Source: Lewinellaceae bacterium (GTDB lineage: Bacteria; Bacteroidota; Bacteroidia; Chitinophagales; Saprospiraceae). From it: DNA of 64,000 nucleotides. Every line of letters starts with the position of its first letter. The first letter of the stretch is position 1. The notes below the pieces were generated by a model, which saw nothing but the letters and a program-made list of their open reading frames with translations, made no database searches and was not told the origin of the DNA. The stretch is taken from the NCBI GenBank assembly GCA_024644235.1, contig JAHELJ010000009.1, positions 80,438 to 144,437 of the forward strand, written 5' to 3'. Below, in pieces: positions 36,215-45,804 of this stretch. A program made the position numbers and the translations under genes.

Positions 36215-36592
36215 TCATTCTTCTTCTCTTGAACCCATTTGATTTTCATTCTCCAATCGGTCGAAGAGTGCGTTGAGTCGGTACATTTCATCAAGCGTAT
36301 CATCTAGATAGACATCTAACTGAGGCGTCTTTCGAACCTGTTTTCTCATCCTCGCTGCAAATAGCTGCTTCAGGCGATGATGCTGATCTTCAATTTTGAG
36401 TAAGACAGCCTGCTTATTATCGGTATTGAATACACTGAGATAGATCTTTGCCAGAGCGAGGTCGGGTGAAACCACCACATTAGTCACCGTAACCAGTGCA
36501 TTATCGTAAATATAGGGGCCCTCCCGCTGCAATACTTCGCTAAAGTTGCGTTTGATCAGCTCTGCCACCTGTCTTTGCCTTTTCGTCTGCAT
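36215..36592 (-). CDS. rbfA: Ribosome-binding factor A
   Basis: RbfA binds the 30S subunit and aids late 16S rRNA maturation. The 125-residue protein has the KH-like fold signatures VAELIKRNFSEVLQRE, VTVTNVVVSPDLALAKIYLSVF and RKTPQLDVYLDDTLDEMYRLNALFDRL. The acidic tail is short. It is convergent with the permease fusion, nine bases away, and divergent from recG. Confidence 0.95.
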   Translation of the reverse strand: MQTKRQRQVAELIKRNFSEVLQREGPYIYDNALVTVTNVVVSPDLALAKIYLSVFNTDNKQAVLLKIEDQHHRLKQLFAARMRKQVRKTPQLDVYLDDTLDEMYRLNALFDRLENENQMGSREEE

Positions 36593-36609
36593 CGCTTGCG
36601 ATTATGGGT

Positions 36610-36617
36610 CAAAGATA
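36610..36617 (-). promoter_or_regulatory. rbfA: TAnnTTTG box upstream of rbfA
   Basis: The minus strand reads TATCTTTG, 17 bases before the rbfA ATG. Confidence 0.5.
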
Positions 36618-36656
36618 CGGGTAAATAGGTCGAATGATGCTTCCAATGTGGATTTG

Positions 36657-36664
36657 TAGTTTTG
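36657..36664 (+). promoter_or_regulatory. recG: TAnnTTTG box directly before recG
   Basis: TAGTTTTG ends six bases before the recG ATG, so transcription may start at or next to the start codon. Confidence 0.45.
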
Positions 36665-36670
36665 TTGCAA

Positions 36671-38791
36671 ATGAGTTCGGTCTTTACATCTTTCCTTGAT
36701 CAGGAGATCACCTATATAAAAGGGGTTGGACCTTCCAAAAGCAATCTTTTGAAGGCCGAACTGGGCATAGAAACTATTCGTGATCTACTGACAGATTATC
36801 CGATCCGATACGAAGATAGAACCCACTTCCAGAAGATCAGCGAAATTTCGCATGAAGGGGATGTTGTGCAGCTGAGAGGCACACTGACAAGTCTGTCTCA
36901 GGTGGGATCTGGTCGTAAAAAGCGATTGGTGGGGAGGTTTCGGGATGATACAGGTACCGTAGAGTTGGTCTGGTTCCGAAGTGTGAAATGGCTTCAGGAT
37001 AACCTTCCTACCGGTCATCAATATGTGCTGTATGGCCGGGTCAATCTCTTTAGGGGCAAGATTAGCATGGCTCACCCGGAGATAGAGTTGGCTTCAAAAG
37101 CCATGACTGCAAAGACCGCCACATTTGTGCCAGTCTACCGAAGTACCGAACGGTTGGGAGCTTCTGGCTTAGATAGCAGAGGCAGGAGAAAGGTGATGAG
37201 TAATCTTTTCGCCATGATCCGTGAAACGGATATTCCCGAGCATCTCCCACATTATCTCATTCAGAAATTACATCTACCAAGCTTGTTTGAGTCTTTACTC
37301 TGGATCCATTTCCCTTCCGACAACAATCTTCTTCGCCGAGCAGAAAAGAGATTGAAATTTGATGAATTCTTCATCATCCAGATGGGGATAATTAAACAGT
37401 ACAAGAACCGTCAGCAGCAGATGCAAGGTTATGTGTTTGAAAAAGTAGGGAAGCACTTTAATGATTTTTACAACCATCATCTCTCATTCGAACTCACTAG
37501 TGCTCAAAAGCGAGTGTTGAAAGAGATCAGGCGTGACCTGAAGTCAGGTGTACAGATGAACAGGCTCCTACAAGGCGATGTGGGGAGCGGAAAAACGATC
37601 GTAGCTCTGATGGCGATGCTAATAAGTCTTGACAACGGCTTTCAATCCGGTATGATGGCTCCCACAGAAATCTTGGCTCAACAACATTTTGAGACGGTCA
37701 GGACAATGTTGAGCGGAATGGGGATCAGAGTGGGTCTGCTGACTGGAAGCATAAAAGGTTCCGCCAGAAAAGAAATCCTGCGCTTGACCAAATTAGGTGA
37801 AATGCATATTCTCATTGGCACCCATGCTCTCATCCAAGATAACGTGTACTTTCATAATCTTGGAATGGCCATCATCGATGAGCAGCATCGCTTCGGAGTG
37901 GCTCAAAGAGCTCAATTGTGGGAGAAAAGCAGGGATCTGCATCCTCACATACTGGTAATGACTGCAACACCCATACCCCGGACACTTCATATGACCATGT
38001 ACGGAGACCTGGATGTCTCGATAATCGATGAATTGCCTCCCGCACGCAAACCTGTACTGACCCAACACAAGACAGAATACCACCGACCACAGATCATAAA
38101 GTTTATGAAGGAACAGATCAAACATGGACGGCAGATCTATGTGGTCTACCCATTAATTGAAGAGTCAGAAAAACTTGATCTGGAAGATCTGAATAATGGA
38201 TACGAGCGCTTGTTGGCAGATTTTCCAAAGCCTCAATACCAAATCAGTGTGGTACATGGTCGAATGAAGCAAGAGGATAAAGAGTTTGAAATGCAACGCT
38301 TCGTTGAAGCAAAGACACACATCATGGTAGCAACTACCGTAATCGAAGTTGGGGTAGATGTGCCTAATGCGAGTGTGATGATCATTGAAAATAGCGAAAG
38401 ATTTGGACTGTCTCAACTACATCAACTCCGGGGCAGGGTAGGAAGAGGGGCAAATCAATCCTATTGCGTTCTCATGAGCAGCTTCAAATTGACCGAAGAA
38501 GCCAAGGAGAGATTGCAAACCATGGTTCGAACGAATGACGGCTTTGAAATTGCGGAAGTTGATCTTCGGCTCAGAGGGCCTGGAACAGTTGGCGGTACCA
38601 AGCAAAGTGGACTGCCAGATCTAAAGATTGCAAATCTGATTAAGGATGGAAAAATTCTAAAAACTGCACGTCAAATCGCCCGGCGTATACTTGACAAAGA
38701 CCCTGACCTAAAATTGGACATGCATGTAGCATTGAGAAGATATCTGACAAAATATGGAAATGTGGAACAGGACTGGAGCAAGATCAGCTAA
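36671..38791 (+). CDS. recG: ATP-dependent DNA helicase RecG
   Basis: RecG reverses stalled forks and processes recombination junctions. The 706-residue product has the N-terminal wedge domain with an OB fold (VQLRGTLTSLSQVGSGRKKRLVGR), Walker A GDVGSGKT, Walker B DEQHRFG, ATPIPRT, and the helicase C-terminal motifs ATTVIEVGVDVPNA and QLRGRVGRG. I use the ATG at 36671 instead of a TTG three codons earlier. The gene stands alone. Confidence 0.97.
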   Translation: MSSVFTSFLDQEITYIKGVGPSKSNLLKAELGIETIRDLLTDYPIRYEDRTHFQKISEISHEGDVVQLRGTLTSLSQVGSGRKKRLVGRFRDDTGTVELVWFRSVKWLQDNLPTGHQYVLYGRVNLFRGKISMAHPEIELASKAMTAKTATFVPVYRSTERLGASGLDSRGRRKVMSNLFAMIRETDIPEHLPHYLIQKLHLPSLFESLLWIHFPSDNNLLRRAEKRLKFDEFFIIQMGIIKQYKNRQQQMQGYVFEKVGKHFNDFYNHHLSFELTSAQKRVLKEIRRDLKSGVQMNRLLQGDVGSGKTIVALMAMLISLDNGFQSGMMAPTEILAQQHFETVRTMLSGMGIRVGLLTGSIKGSARKEILRLTKLGEMHILIGTHALIQDNVYFHNLGMAIIDEQHRFGVAQRAQLWEKSRDLHPHILVMTATPIPRTLHMTMYGDLDVSIIDELPPARKPVLTQHKTEYHRPQIIKFMKEQIKHGRQIYVVYPLIEESEKLDLEDLNNGYERLLADFPKPQYQISVVHGRMKQEDKEFEMQRFVEAKTHIMVATTVIEVGVDVPNASVMIIENSERFGLSQLHQLRGRVGRGANQSYCVLMSSFKLTEEAKERLQTMVRTNDGFEIAEVDLRLRGPGTVGGTKQSGLPDLKIANLIKDGKILKTARQIARRILDKDPDLKLDMHVALRRYLTKYGNVEQDWSKIS

Positions 38792-38860
38792 TGTAGGAGT
38801 CGATTGGTCCCAAGATTTGATTTACTCGTAGATATAAACACGCGAAGTGGAATTGAAAGT

Positions 38861-38868
38861 TAACTTTG
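38861..38868 (+). promoter_or_regulatory. TAnnTTTG box upstream of a small membrane protein gene
   Basis: TAACTTTG lies 25 bases before the ATG at 38894. Confidence 0.4.
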
Positions 38869-38893
38869 AACTGTTGATTCTGGAAAATTAACT

Positions 38894-39184
38894 ATGGGAA
38901 GTAAGTATAAAATGACCGGTTGCGCCAAGTTCTTCTTTGTGCTCATCATTCTAGCTCCACTTGCATATGTCGGGGCTTCCTACTATAACGGACAGGATGG
39001 TATTCAGAATATCAAGAATCTCCTAGGCATGGGCTCGGAACAAACGAGAGAGCCATCTGGCGACGAAGCAACCACCGACCTACAAGAACAAATTGAAAAG
39101 TTGCAGAAAGATGTCAAGTACTTCGAGGGTGAAGCTGAGCGCCTGAAAGAAGAATTAGAAGCATGCCAGCAGGCTCGGAACTAG
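38894..39184 (+). CDS. Small membrane-anchored coiled-coil protein, function unknown
   Basis: A 96-residue protein with one N-terminal membrane segment (about 10-29, KFFFVLIILAPLAYVGASYY) and a charged helical tail (about 60-93) with heptad-like spacing that should form a coiled coil. I do not recognise the family. It lies between recG and the serA-like gene, all on the plus strand. Confidence 0.6.
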   Translation: MGSKYKMTGCAKFFFVLIILAPLAYVGASYYNGQDGIQNIKNLLGMGSEQTREPSGDEATTDLQEQIEKLQKDVKYFEGEAERLKEELEACQQARN

Positions 39185-39257
39185 TCGTCTTCTTTTCCCG
39201 CTCTGGAATTAGTTGCTAAAAAAATGCGTTCTTTGCGCCTTTGAAAAACAGTATTCC

Positions 39258-40232
39258 ATGATACGTATTCTGGCAAATGACGGCATAGATGCCGATGGGA
39301 AACTTCTCTTGGAGGATGCCGGCTATCTGGTCGACACGAAGAAGATCAGTCAAGATGATTTGGCACAGTATCTGCCAAACTATCACGTAGTTATCGTACG
39401 AAGTGCCACGAAAATCCGTAAAGAGCTGATGGATCAATGTCCAGATTTGAAAATCATTGCCAGGGGAGGTGTCGGTCTTGATAATATCGACGTCGATTAT
39501 GCAAGGTCGAAAGGAATAGAGGTGTACAACACCCCGGCAGCTTCTTCGTCATCTGTGGCTGAACTTGTCTTTAGTCATATATTTTGTCTGGCGAGATCTC
39601 TACATCTGGCCAACAGGGAAATGCCTATGAAAGGTGGCACTGCTTTCAAAGACCTGAAGAAGGCGTACTCAAAAGGGATCGAACTCCGTGGCAAAACCCT
39701 GGGTATATTGGGCTTTGGACGGATTGGCCAGGAGGTCGCGAAAATTGGTTTGGGACTGGGTATGAGAATTCTACCTGTTGATCTATTCGTTGACGATGCC
39801 ACTATTCAGGTTGCTCTGTATGATATGCAGGATGCATCACTTTCCATCAAGATCGACACTGTGTCGCTGGATCATATGTTGGAAAACAGTGATGTTATCA
39901 CTTTGCATGTGCCATCAACAGGTGGTAAAGCTTTGATTGGATCAAGTGAGATCGCACGAATGAAGAAGGGCGTATTGCTTATCAATACTTCGAGAGGTGG
40001 AACGATCGATGAAGAGGAACTTCTGGAAGGCCTTAGGAGCGGGCAGGTCGGTGGCGCTGGTCTAGACGTATTTGAAAACGAGCCTACACCACGACAAGCC
40101 CTAATGGAGCATCCCCGGATTAGTGTCAGTCCTCACATTGGAGCATCGACCTTGGAGGCCCAAGAGAACATTGGCCGGGAGCTAGCAGATAAGATTATTG
40201 CATTCTACGAAGCTGCCAATGCTACATCATAA
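39258..40232 (+). CDS. serA: D-3-phosphoglycerate dehydrogenase-like 2-hydroxyacid dehydrogenase
   Basis: A 324-residue NAD-dependent dehydrogenase of the SerA/2-hydroxyacid family that would oxidise 3-phosphoglycerate for serine synthesis. It has the NAD-binding GILGFGRIGQEVAKIG, the catalytic Arg in NTSRGGTIDE, the Glu in DVFENEP and the His in SPHIGAST. It has no C-terminal ACT domain, as in the short SerA type. I use the ATG at 39258 (MIRILANDGID). It overlaps the FKBP gene tail by 11 bases. Glycerate or hydroxypyruvate use cannot be excluded. Confidence 0.88.
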   Translation: MIRILANDGIDADGKLLLEDAGYLVDTKKISQDDLAQYLPNYHVVIVRSATKIRKELMDQCPDLKIIARGGVGLDNIDVDYARSKGIEVYNTPAASSSSVAELVFSHIFCLARSLHLANREMPMKGGTAFKDLKKAYSKGIELRGKTLGILGFGRIGQEVAKIGLGLGMRILPVDLFVDDATIQVALYDMQDASLSIKIDTVSLDHMLENSDVITLHVPSTGGKALIGSSEIARMKKGVLLINTSRGGTIDEEELLEGLRSGQVGGAGLDVFENEPTPRQALMEHPRISVSPHIGASTLEAQENIGRELADKIIAFYEAANATS

Positions 40233-40779
40233 GTTCTATCAACTCTATTTCAAAAATCAGGCATTTGTTGGGAGACACCATCGAACCCAACCCTTCTTCT
40301 CCATAAGCCAATGAAGAAGGTAGAATGACGAGGATCTTCCCGCCAACCTGAATCCGAGTAAGAGCATCATTCCAACCCGGTATTACATTTCCGAGATAGA
40401 AGTCAAATGTCTTACCCTTGTTGTATGTAGAATCGATGACCTGACCATCCAGCAGATAGACATTGTAATGTACTTTGAGCCTGTCTCCCCATTGGGGTTG
40501 TTGACCTTTGCCGGGATCAATAATCTGAAAATAGTATCCAAGTTCTGCCCGCTTCATGTCCCATTTCTTCTGGAGGATGAAATCAATCAAGAGTTTTTCA
40601 TCGATCAATTTCTGACTCTCTTCTGAAGCTGGAAAATAAGGAGCAAAGCGACTGATTAGCGTTTCCTCATCTGTAGTAAGAATCTCAAATTCGTCCGACG
40701 GTGCAGAGGTTACTTGAGCACATGCTGCAAGGATTGCAATCAGAACAGCAAGGTGTGCAGACCTTGATAAATTCTGCAC
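40222..40779 (-). CDS. FKBP-type peptidyl-prolyl isomerase lipoprotein
   Basis: The C-terminal FKBP domain (about residues 85-185) shows WGDRLKVHYNVYLLDGQVIDSTY, VIPGWNDALTRIQVGGK and SLAYGEEGLG; it should speed proline isomerisation in the periplasm. The start is unusual: a GTG at 40779 whose first base is the last base of the upstream TPR gene's TAG (TAGTG). It gives a clean lipoprotein signal, VQNLSRSAHLAVLIAILAAC. The longer open frame from 40908 overlaps the TPR gene and has no signal at its N-terminus. Confidence 0.82.
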   Translation of the reverse strand: MQNLSRSAHLAVLIAILAACAQVTSAPSDEFEILTTDEETLISRFAPYFPASEESQKLIDEKLLIDFILQKKWDMKRAELGYYFQIIDPGKGQQPQWGDRLKVHYNVYLLDGQVIDSTYNKGKTFDFYLGNVIPGWNDALTRIQVGGKILVILPSSLAYGEEGLGSMVSPNKCLIFEIELIELMM

Positions 40780-42215
40780 TACTTTGCACTGCGGATAGTA
40801 GTGTTTTCTTGAATCCAACATCCCACCCGGAAGCTTGCTCCTTCCTGCAATGTTCGTTGAAACACATCTTCTCTTGATGGCATGTATTGCTCGTAACGCT
40901 GTATCCATTTATTCGCTTCGGCAGTTACTGAAGGATCCACCCTTTTAGCTTGATTCCATTTGTCAATAGCTGGCCACACTACAATCTGACTATCCCATCC
41001 TCTTCCGGGACCGCATAGTGGACCACTTGAGGCATAAAGGCGACCGACCAGCAGGTAAGGTTCTCCCCAGTTCGCTTTATAATTCGCTGCTTCCAGAGCA
41101 AACCTCCTGGCTTGAGGGAAGTTTTTCAAATGGCTGTAGTAGATCTTGGCGATCAACAACAGGTAGTTTGCTTTCTTTTCATTGTCATCAGTTGCATCTA
41201 CTGCATCTTGAAATTTAGCTATAGCCTGCTGAAAGTCACCATCCCTTAATGCCTGATAGGCCAGTTTGGATTCCGAAGGTAGAGGAGGTTCCTTCACACA
41301 ATGCTTCGATCTAGCCTCATTTAAAGCAATCAAGCTGGGATGATCGTCCGCACAGCCTCCCCACTTCAATTTCCCATAAACATCACCGATCACCTCACAA
41401 TTAGCAGGATCAGCTTCATAATCCGGAAAGTATTTGATGCTGAAGTAAGTACAATCGTAAAACCCCTTCACTCCTTCAAAAGCTTCCAGGCGCTGCGATG
41501 TGTACTCATTGATGATATCCCATTGATTTCGGTTCTTTCCGCTTTTGTATCCTTTTTCCACCCTTTCACTGATCATCTTGGCGTATTTCTGTGCTTCTTC
41601 CATCGGAAGCTTTTCTGCATCAAATTGCCGTACGAGTAGATCGGTAAATGGGTTTAAGATGAACAGGTGACTTTCCAGACCATCAGTGTCTATCGACTTG
41701 CGAAAGAGTGCAAAAATCTCATCCTGAGTAGCCCGGTCCTTGTATTTGTAATAAAGATCAAATCCCTTACGACCAGCTATGTAACCTTGCTCCCCATAGC
41801 ACTCCAACATCTCGTCATAGAAGTCAAAGATTCGATCGATGTATTCATTCTTCTTTGCTTCATTAGTCTCTTTCGAAATGAAATGCTCATAAAACCTGAT
41901 TCCATCTACAAAATGTGTATTTCTTTTGCCATCGGCGGCAGGAGCATAGCTGTAGGCTCTCTCCCAATAAGGAAATGCCTCATCGTATTGATTATTGCGA
42001 AGAAAATCCCGGTAAATTACATGAGCATTTAATGCTTGCTCTCCTTCGTCTGTGTTGTCAAACCTCTTACACGGACTAAATCCCTCCTCACCAAGATCAT
42101 TGACTTGCTCAGATTGATCCGGTTCTCGTACCGTGGTCTCAGCTAATTTGGGAGTGCATCCGAGAATTAAGACAGAAAATAATAAGCCGACTAGGGAAAG
42201 CGTACCTGTTTTCAT
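40779..42215 (-). CDS. TPR lipoprotein, paralogue of the upstream gene
   Basis: A 478-residue lipoprotein (signal ending LILGC) made of helical repeats. It is clearly related to the preceding gene: both have WxxAYxxAPAADGxR in the N-terminal third, TPR-like repeats in the middle, a GxPYLLxGxxYA segment and a C-terminal GCWI motif. The function is unknown; such TPR proteins often act as scaffolds in envelope biogenesis. It is downstream of a terminator, so it probably has its own promoter, and it is coupled to the FKBP lipoprotein. Confidence 0.8.
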   Translation of the reverse strand: MKTGTLSLVGLLFSVLILGCTPKLAETTVREPDQSEQVNDLGEEGFSPCKRFDNTDEGEQALNAHVIYRDFLRNNQYDEAFPYWERAYSYAPAADGKRNTHFVDGIRFYEHFISKETNEAKKNEYIDRIFDFYDEMLECYGEQGYIAGRKGFDLYYKYKDRATQDEIFALFRKSIDTDGLESHLFILNPFTDLLVRQFDAEKLPMEEAQKYAKMISERVEKGYKSGKNRNQWDIINEYTSQRLEAFEGVKGFYDCTYFSIKYFPDYEADPANCEVIGDVYGKLKWGGCADDHPSLIALNEARSKHCVKEPPLPSESKLAYQALRDGDFQQAIAKFQDAVDATDDNEKKANYLLLIAKIYYSHLKNFPQARRFALEAANYKANWGEPYLLVGRLYASSGPLCGPGRGWDSQIVVWPAIDKWNQAKRVDPSVTAEANKWIQRYEQYMPSREDVFQRTLQEGASFRVGCWIQENTTIRSAK

Positions 42216-42232
42216 GATATAGTATTCTAGAC

Positions 42233-42267
42233 AAAAAAAGCTCCGTCCTTAATGGAACGAAGCTTTT
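42233..42267 (-). terminator. Terminator between the two TPR genes
   Basis: The minus strand has a 13-bp stem (two G-U pairs) with a short loop followed by a run of seven T, 36 bases after the first TPR stop codon. It closes the purH-coaX-OMP-TPR transcript. Confidence 0.88.
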
Positions 42268-42302
42268 CTTCAAAAACTACTTTTAAAGTAGCCAATTTTA
42301 TT

Positions 42303-43724
42303 TTATTGAACGCGAAGAATTGTACGCTCTGCGATCCAACATCCTGTGCTAATCTCCTGTCCCTCCTTAAATCCCCGCATAAAGGCATCATCCTTACTTG
42401 GCTTGTTAGAACTGTAGATCCCAATTTTTCGATTCGCTTCTTCGTCGACAGCGCCATCAATGGAGCGCGCATATAGATACTTGTCTAAAGCTGCAAGTAT
42501 CACAATTCGCTGGCCCCAGGCATCACCACCACATGACTTCGCGGCTTTGGCATATATGTCGCCAATCAAGAGATATGGCTGGCCCCACCCCGAACGCAGT
42601 TCAGCAGCTTTCAGGGCATTTGTCCTGGCGTTTTGCAATCTCCCCAGTTTCCGAAACTCAATGGAAGCTATATTGAAATAGTATTGGGCACGCTTATCGG
42701 GGTCCTCTTCACCCTCCAAAGCCAAGGCATATTTATCCAGAGCTCCTTCAAAGTCTCCTTCCCGGTACAAGCGGTTGGCCACCACACCGGGATTGTTGGC
42801 TTCAAACTCTGCCTGAATTCTTGCGTTTTCCTCGGCAGCATACTTTTCATATTCAGTCTTCAGTTTTGACAAAAAAGGATCGTCTTTATCGCATCCCTCC
42901 TGAAGGAGTTTGTTAAACACATATTTGACCATATCAGGATCATCGGGAGATTCATTGTACCTGGGCTCCAACTTCGACTTGAAATAATCGCAGTCAAATA
43001 TGTCACTTTCTATCTCAGAGAATTTTGCTAACATTCTGGCCTTGGCCGACTCATAATATGCTTTGTATTGGCCACCTGCTTCAATATTTGCATCAGCAGC
43101 TTCCACCAACTTCTCATGAAGAGCTCGAGCTTTCTGAGCATCAAGTTTGTTGTTCTTGTATTGATACACAATAATATTGGCAGCCGGCTCAAAAACGATA
43201 TACTCCACTTGATCCGGACCAGCACTCAGGGATGCCTCAAAAGCTGTCAGATTGGGCTCATATGGAGAATTCAGTTCGTAATACATATCAAATGCCTTTC
43301 TTCCCCTGACTTGAGCAGCCTTTTGCTTATAGCATTCTGCGTCAGAACAACTCGTCAATTTGATTGACTGAGCCTCATAGCAGCTGGCACATTCGTCGTA
43401 CAATCTGATAATAGCTTGTTTGATCTCATTCTTGGTGGCATCATCAGTAGCCTTCTTAAACTTTTCCTTATAAAGTTTGACACCATCCATGTAATGGAAA
43501 TCCCGCATCCCATCCGCGGCAGGCGCGATATCGTAGGCTTTTTTCCATTCAGCAAAAGCAAGATCTATGTCATTCATTTTCAAAGCAGAGCGATAGTTAC
43601 TATGTGCATTCTCTGCTTGTTCTTTCTGAGGAGAATCGTTCCATGTCTCACACTGACCATAACCAATGGACCCGGTCAACAGCGACAGGCAAAACAGAAA
43701 CACGATATCCTTTGAAGCAACCAT
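42303..43724 (-). CDS. TPR protein, exported, function unknown
   Basis: A 473-residue protein with a signal peptide (ending SIGYGQ) and TPR-like helical repeats such as ANRLYREGDFEGALDKYALALEG. Its C-terminal GWGQPYLLIGDIYAKAAK and TGCWIAERT are shared with the downstream paralogue. The many cysteines suggest disulfides outside the cytoplasm. It starts two bases after the outer-membrane protein gene and likely shares its transcript. Confidence 0.8.
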   Translation of the reverse strand: MVASKDIVFLFCLSLLTGSIGYGQCETWNDSPQKEQAENAHSNYRSALKMNDIDLAFAEWKKAYDIAPAADGMRDFHYMDGVKLYKEKFKKATDDATKNEIKQAIIRLYDECASCYEAQSIKLTSCSDAECYKQKAAQVRGRKAFDMYYELNSPYEPNLTAFEASLSAGPDQVEYIVFEPAANIIVYQYKNNKLDAQKARALHEKLVEAADANIEAGGQYKAYYESAKARMLAKFSEIESDIFDCDYFKSKLEPRYNESPDDPDMVKYVFNKLLQEGCDKDDPFLSKLKTEYEKYAAEENARIQAEFEANNPGVVANRLYREGDFEGALDKYALALEGEEDPDKRAQYYFNIASIEFRKLGRLQNARTNALKAAELRSGWGQPYLLIGDIYAKAAKSCGGDAWGQRIVILAALDKYLYARSIDGAVDEEANRKIGIYSSNKPSKDDAFMRGFKEGQEISTGCWIAERTILRVQ

Positions 43725-43726
43725 AA

Positions 43727-45070
43727 CTAGTTAAATTTTCTTTTGTAAAACCATAAGTTATTGTTTAAGGAAACCCCCACATGCAAACGAAAGAAGTTTT
43801 CCTTTATGGGGATTTGACCACCGTGTTGGCCATACTCAACCCCTAAGTTAATAAATGATAATTGCCTTGACAGAATAATAGGCAGTCCGAATCCAAGATT
43901 TATTGAAAGATCTTTAATCTGATCTTCTCCTTCTATAACTCTTGGATCTGTCCCAAACTGAAGACCTACACGGTATCGGATTCTCCGATGATAGAACCGG
44001 TACGAATCAGCATCTGGTACAAACTCTCCTCCCAAACTAAATTGCCAGGAATTATCAAAACTACCTACATCCACATTATTTTCATAATTCGACCACCCAC
44101 TGGTTCGGTAATTTAAACCCATCAGAAACTTGGTTCCTCGTTGGTAAGTAATCCCAATTCCAAACTCTGATGGCATCTTTCCCTTATTCTGGATGTCATC
44201 AGCGTAGAAAATGGTGTCTGTCTCCTCATCAGGTATGTCATCTGACAAGCCACCCCATACAGAACTCTTTAAAGCAGAGAACTGCTCTGACACAGTCTTG
44301 TAGCTCCATCGGGAATTCCCATGAAGCCCGATTGTCAGAGATTTGATTTGTCGCTCATCCTCAAGAGCTTTACCTTGGGAAAGGTCAAAAACATACTGAA
44401 CACCCCCATTCCAGAAAAAGCCCCTATAGCTATGATCGTCAGCCATATAATCATGAAACTGGAGAATCAAATCTTCAAATAAAACTGCACGTTCGTTGGA
44501 GATCGTACCGAAAAGATACCCGACATTCAATCCAAAATACAACTGCTTGTACTTAAATCCATTTCCCCAGGATATCTTGTTAGTACCTCCCGAGCCTTCA
44601 TATTGCCGCGTGACTTCCCCAACGGAAGGTACAACATCACTAACTTCAGTAGCATGAATCACTCTCGAATGTGGCAACAGCGAAATACTCATCCCCCAGT
44701 TGAAATCAGTCTTTTTTCGATCCAATAGTCTATTCAAAGGGTTGAAAATTGGGAATGCAAGCGACATGTGAGTCAGACCACCATCCCAAAATGACTGAGA
44801 CTCATTTCCAAATGTGTACTTCGACGATCGGGTGTCAAACCCAATTTCAAAAGATGTAGTGCTCAGATGGCCCAAGGACGCCGGGTTCAGGATATTTGTC
44901 TGAAATGGACTAGAATAAGCTGCCGAAAGGCCCCCTAATGATCTTAAATGAGAGAATTCATTACTGACCAGATCACCTATACCCAGCCGGGAATAAGGTG
45001 AATTTCCTGTCTGAGCGGACAAGCCAACAACCAACGACACAAAGGTAAATAGCCAGATGGTTCTAAGCAT
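43727..45070 (-). CDS. Outer-membrane beta-barrel protein
   Basis: A 447-residue exported protein with a signal peptide (MLRTIWLFTFVSLVVGLSAQ) and the opening NSPYSRLGIGDL, seen in a Bacteroidota family of FadL/PorV-like barrels. Repeated aromatic-ended strands cover the rest (for example KYKQLYFGLNVGYLFG and LSINLGFGLPIIL). The function is unknown. It lies five bases after coaX and two before the TPR gene. Confidence 0.78.
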   Translation of the reverse strand: MLRTIWLFTFVSLVVGLSAQTGNSPYSRLGIGDLVSNEFSHLRSLGGLSAAYSSPFQTNILNPASLGHLSTTSFEIGFDTRSSKYTFGNESQSFWDGGLTHMSLAFPIFNPLNRLLDRKKTDFNWGMSISLLPHSRVIHATEVSDVVPSVGEVTRQYEGSGGTNKISWGNGFKYKQLYFGLNVGYLFGTISNERAVLFEDLILQFHDYMADDHSYRGFFWNGGVQYVFDLSQGKALEDERQIKSLTIGLHGNSRWSYKTVSEQFSALKSSVWGGLSDDIPDEETDTIFYADDIQNKGKMPSEFGIGITYQRGTKFLMGLNYRTSGWSNYENNVDVGSFDNSWQFSLGGEFVPDADSYRFYHRRIRYRVGLQFGTDPRVIEGEDQIKDLSINLGFGLPIILSRQLSFINLGVEYGQHGGQIPIKENFFRLHVGVSLNNNLWFYKRKFN

Positions 45071-45075
45071 AGTAA

Positions 45076-45801
45076 TTAGATATTGACATCAAGGATCTTA
45101 TTCAGGCCTAAAAGCACCAAATGAGGGCGAACAAATATCTTGATTTTCAAATAATTAACAAAGAAATGACGGTCTCCACCGGTTAAAAGAATGTTAAGAC
45201 GATCATAAGATTTCTGATACTGCCTGATAAAGCCCTTCATTTCGTGAACTGCTCCACCTTGAGCACCAGTCTGCAAAGCGGTTGTCGTATCATTTCCTAT
45301 TTCCAAATAACGTTCGACCAGATCTACCTGTGGCAATTGATCAGTGAATCTATGCATTGCTTTGGTCCGTAGTTTTAGGCCCGGTGAAATATTACCCCCT
45401 ACAAAGTAGCCCAAATGAGTCAGGATGTCGTAGGTGATGCAAGTGCCCGCATCTATGACTAGAGAATTCCGATTTGGAAAAAGATGCCAGGCCCCACACA
45501 CACCAGCGATTCGGTCTGGCCCCAGCGTTTGCGGACTCTTGTAGTCAATTTTCACCGGCAACCTCAGTTTTGGAGTTAGAATAAAGATCTGATCCTCATT
45601 GTCCGCAAGTTGTCGCATCCCCTCGCTCAACCTTCTTACTGAAGAAATGATCGTGAAATCGGGATTTTCCTCACGTACGATCGATCTGTAAACCGGATAA
45701 GTGAGCTTAGGTACAGAGAAGTGTCTGGTCAATTTATCACCAATAAACAAACCAACTTTGACGGCAGTGTTACCAACATCAAAGGCAACCTTCATTGCCA
45801 T
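45076..45801 (-). CDS. coaX: Type III pantothenate kinase
   Basis: CoaX phosphorylates pantothenate, the first step to coenzyme A, and is not inhibited by CoA. The 241-residue product has the acetate/sugar kinase-fold motif AFDVGNTAVKVGLF, the SPQTLGPDRIAGV segment and VIDAGTCITYD. A second methionine (MKVAFDV) two codons later is an alternative start. It follows purH by three bases. Confidence 0.95.
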   Translation of the reverse strand: MAMKVAFDVGNTAVKVGLFIGDKLTRHFSVPKLTYPVYRSIVREENPDFTIISSVRRLSEGMRQLADNEDQIFILTPKLRLPVKIDYKSPQTLGPDRIAGVCGAWHLFPNRNSLVIDAGTCITYDILTHLGYFVGGNISPGLKLRTKAMHRFTDQLPQVDLVERYLEIGNDTTTALQTGAQGGAVHEMKGFIRQYQKSYDRLNILLTGGDRHFFVNYLKIKIFVRPHLVLLGLNKILDVNI

Positions 45802-45804
45802 ATT

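Noticed and set aside
40780..40908. Upstream start for the FKBP protein
   Set aside because: The added 43 residues overlap the TPR gene and would bury the lipoprotein signal in the middle of the protein.
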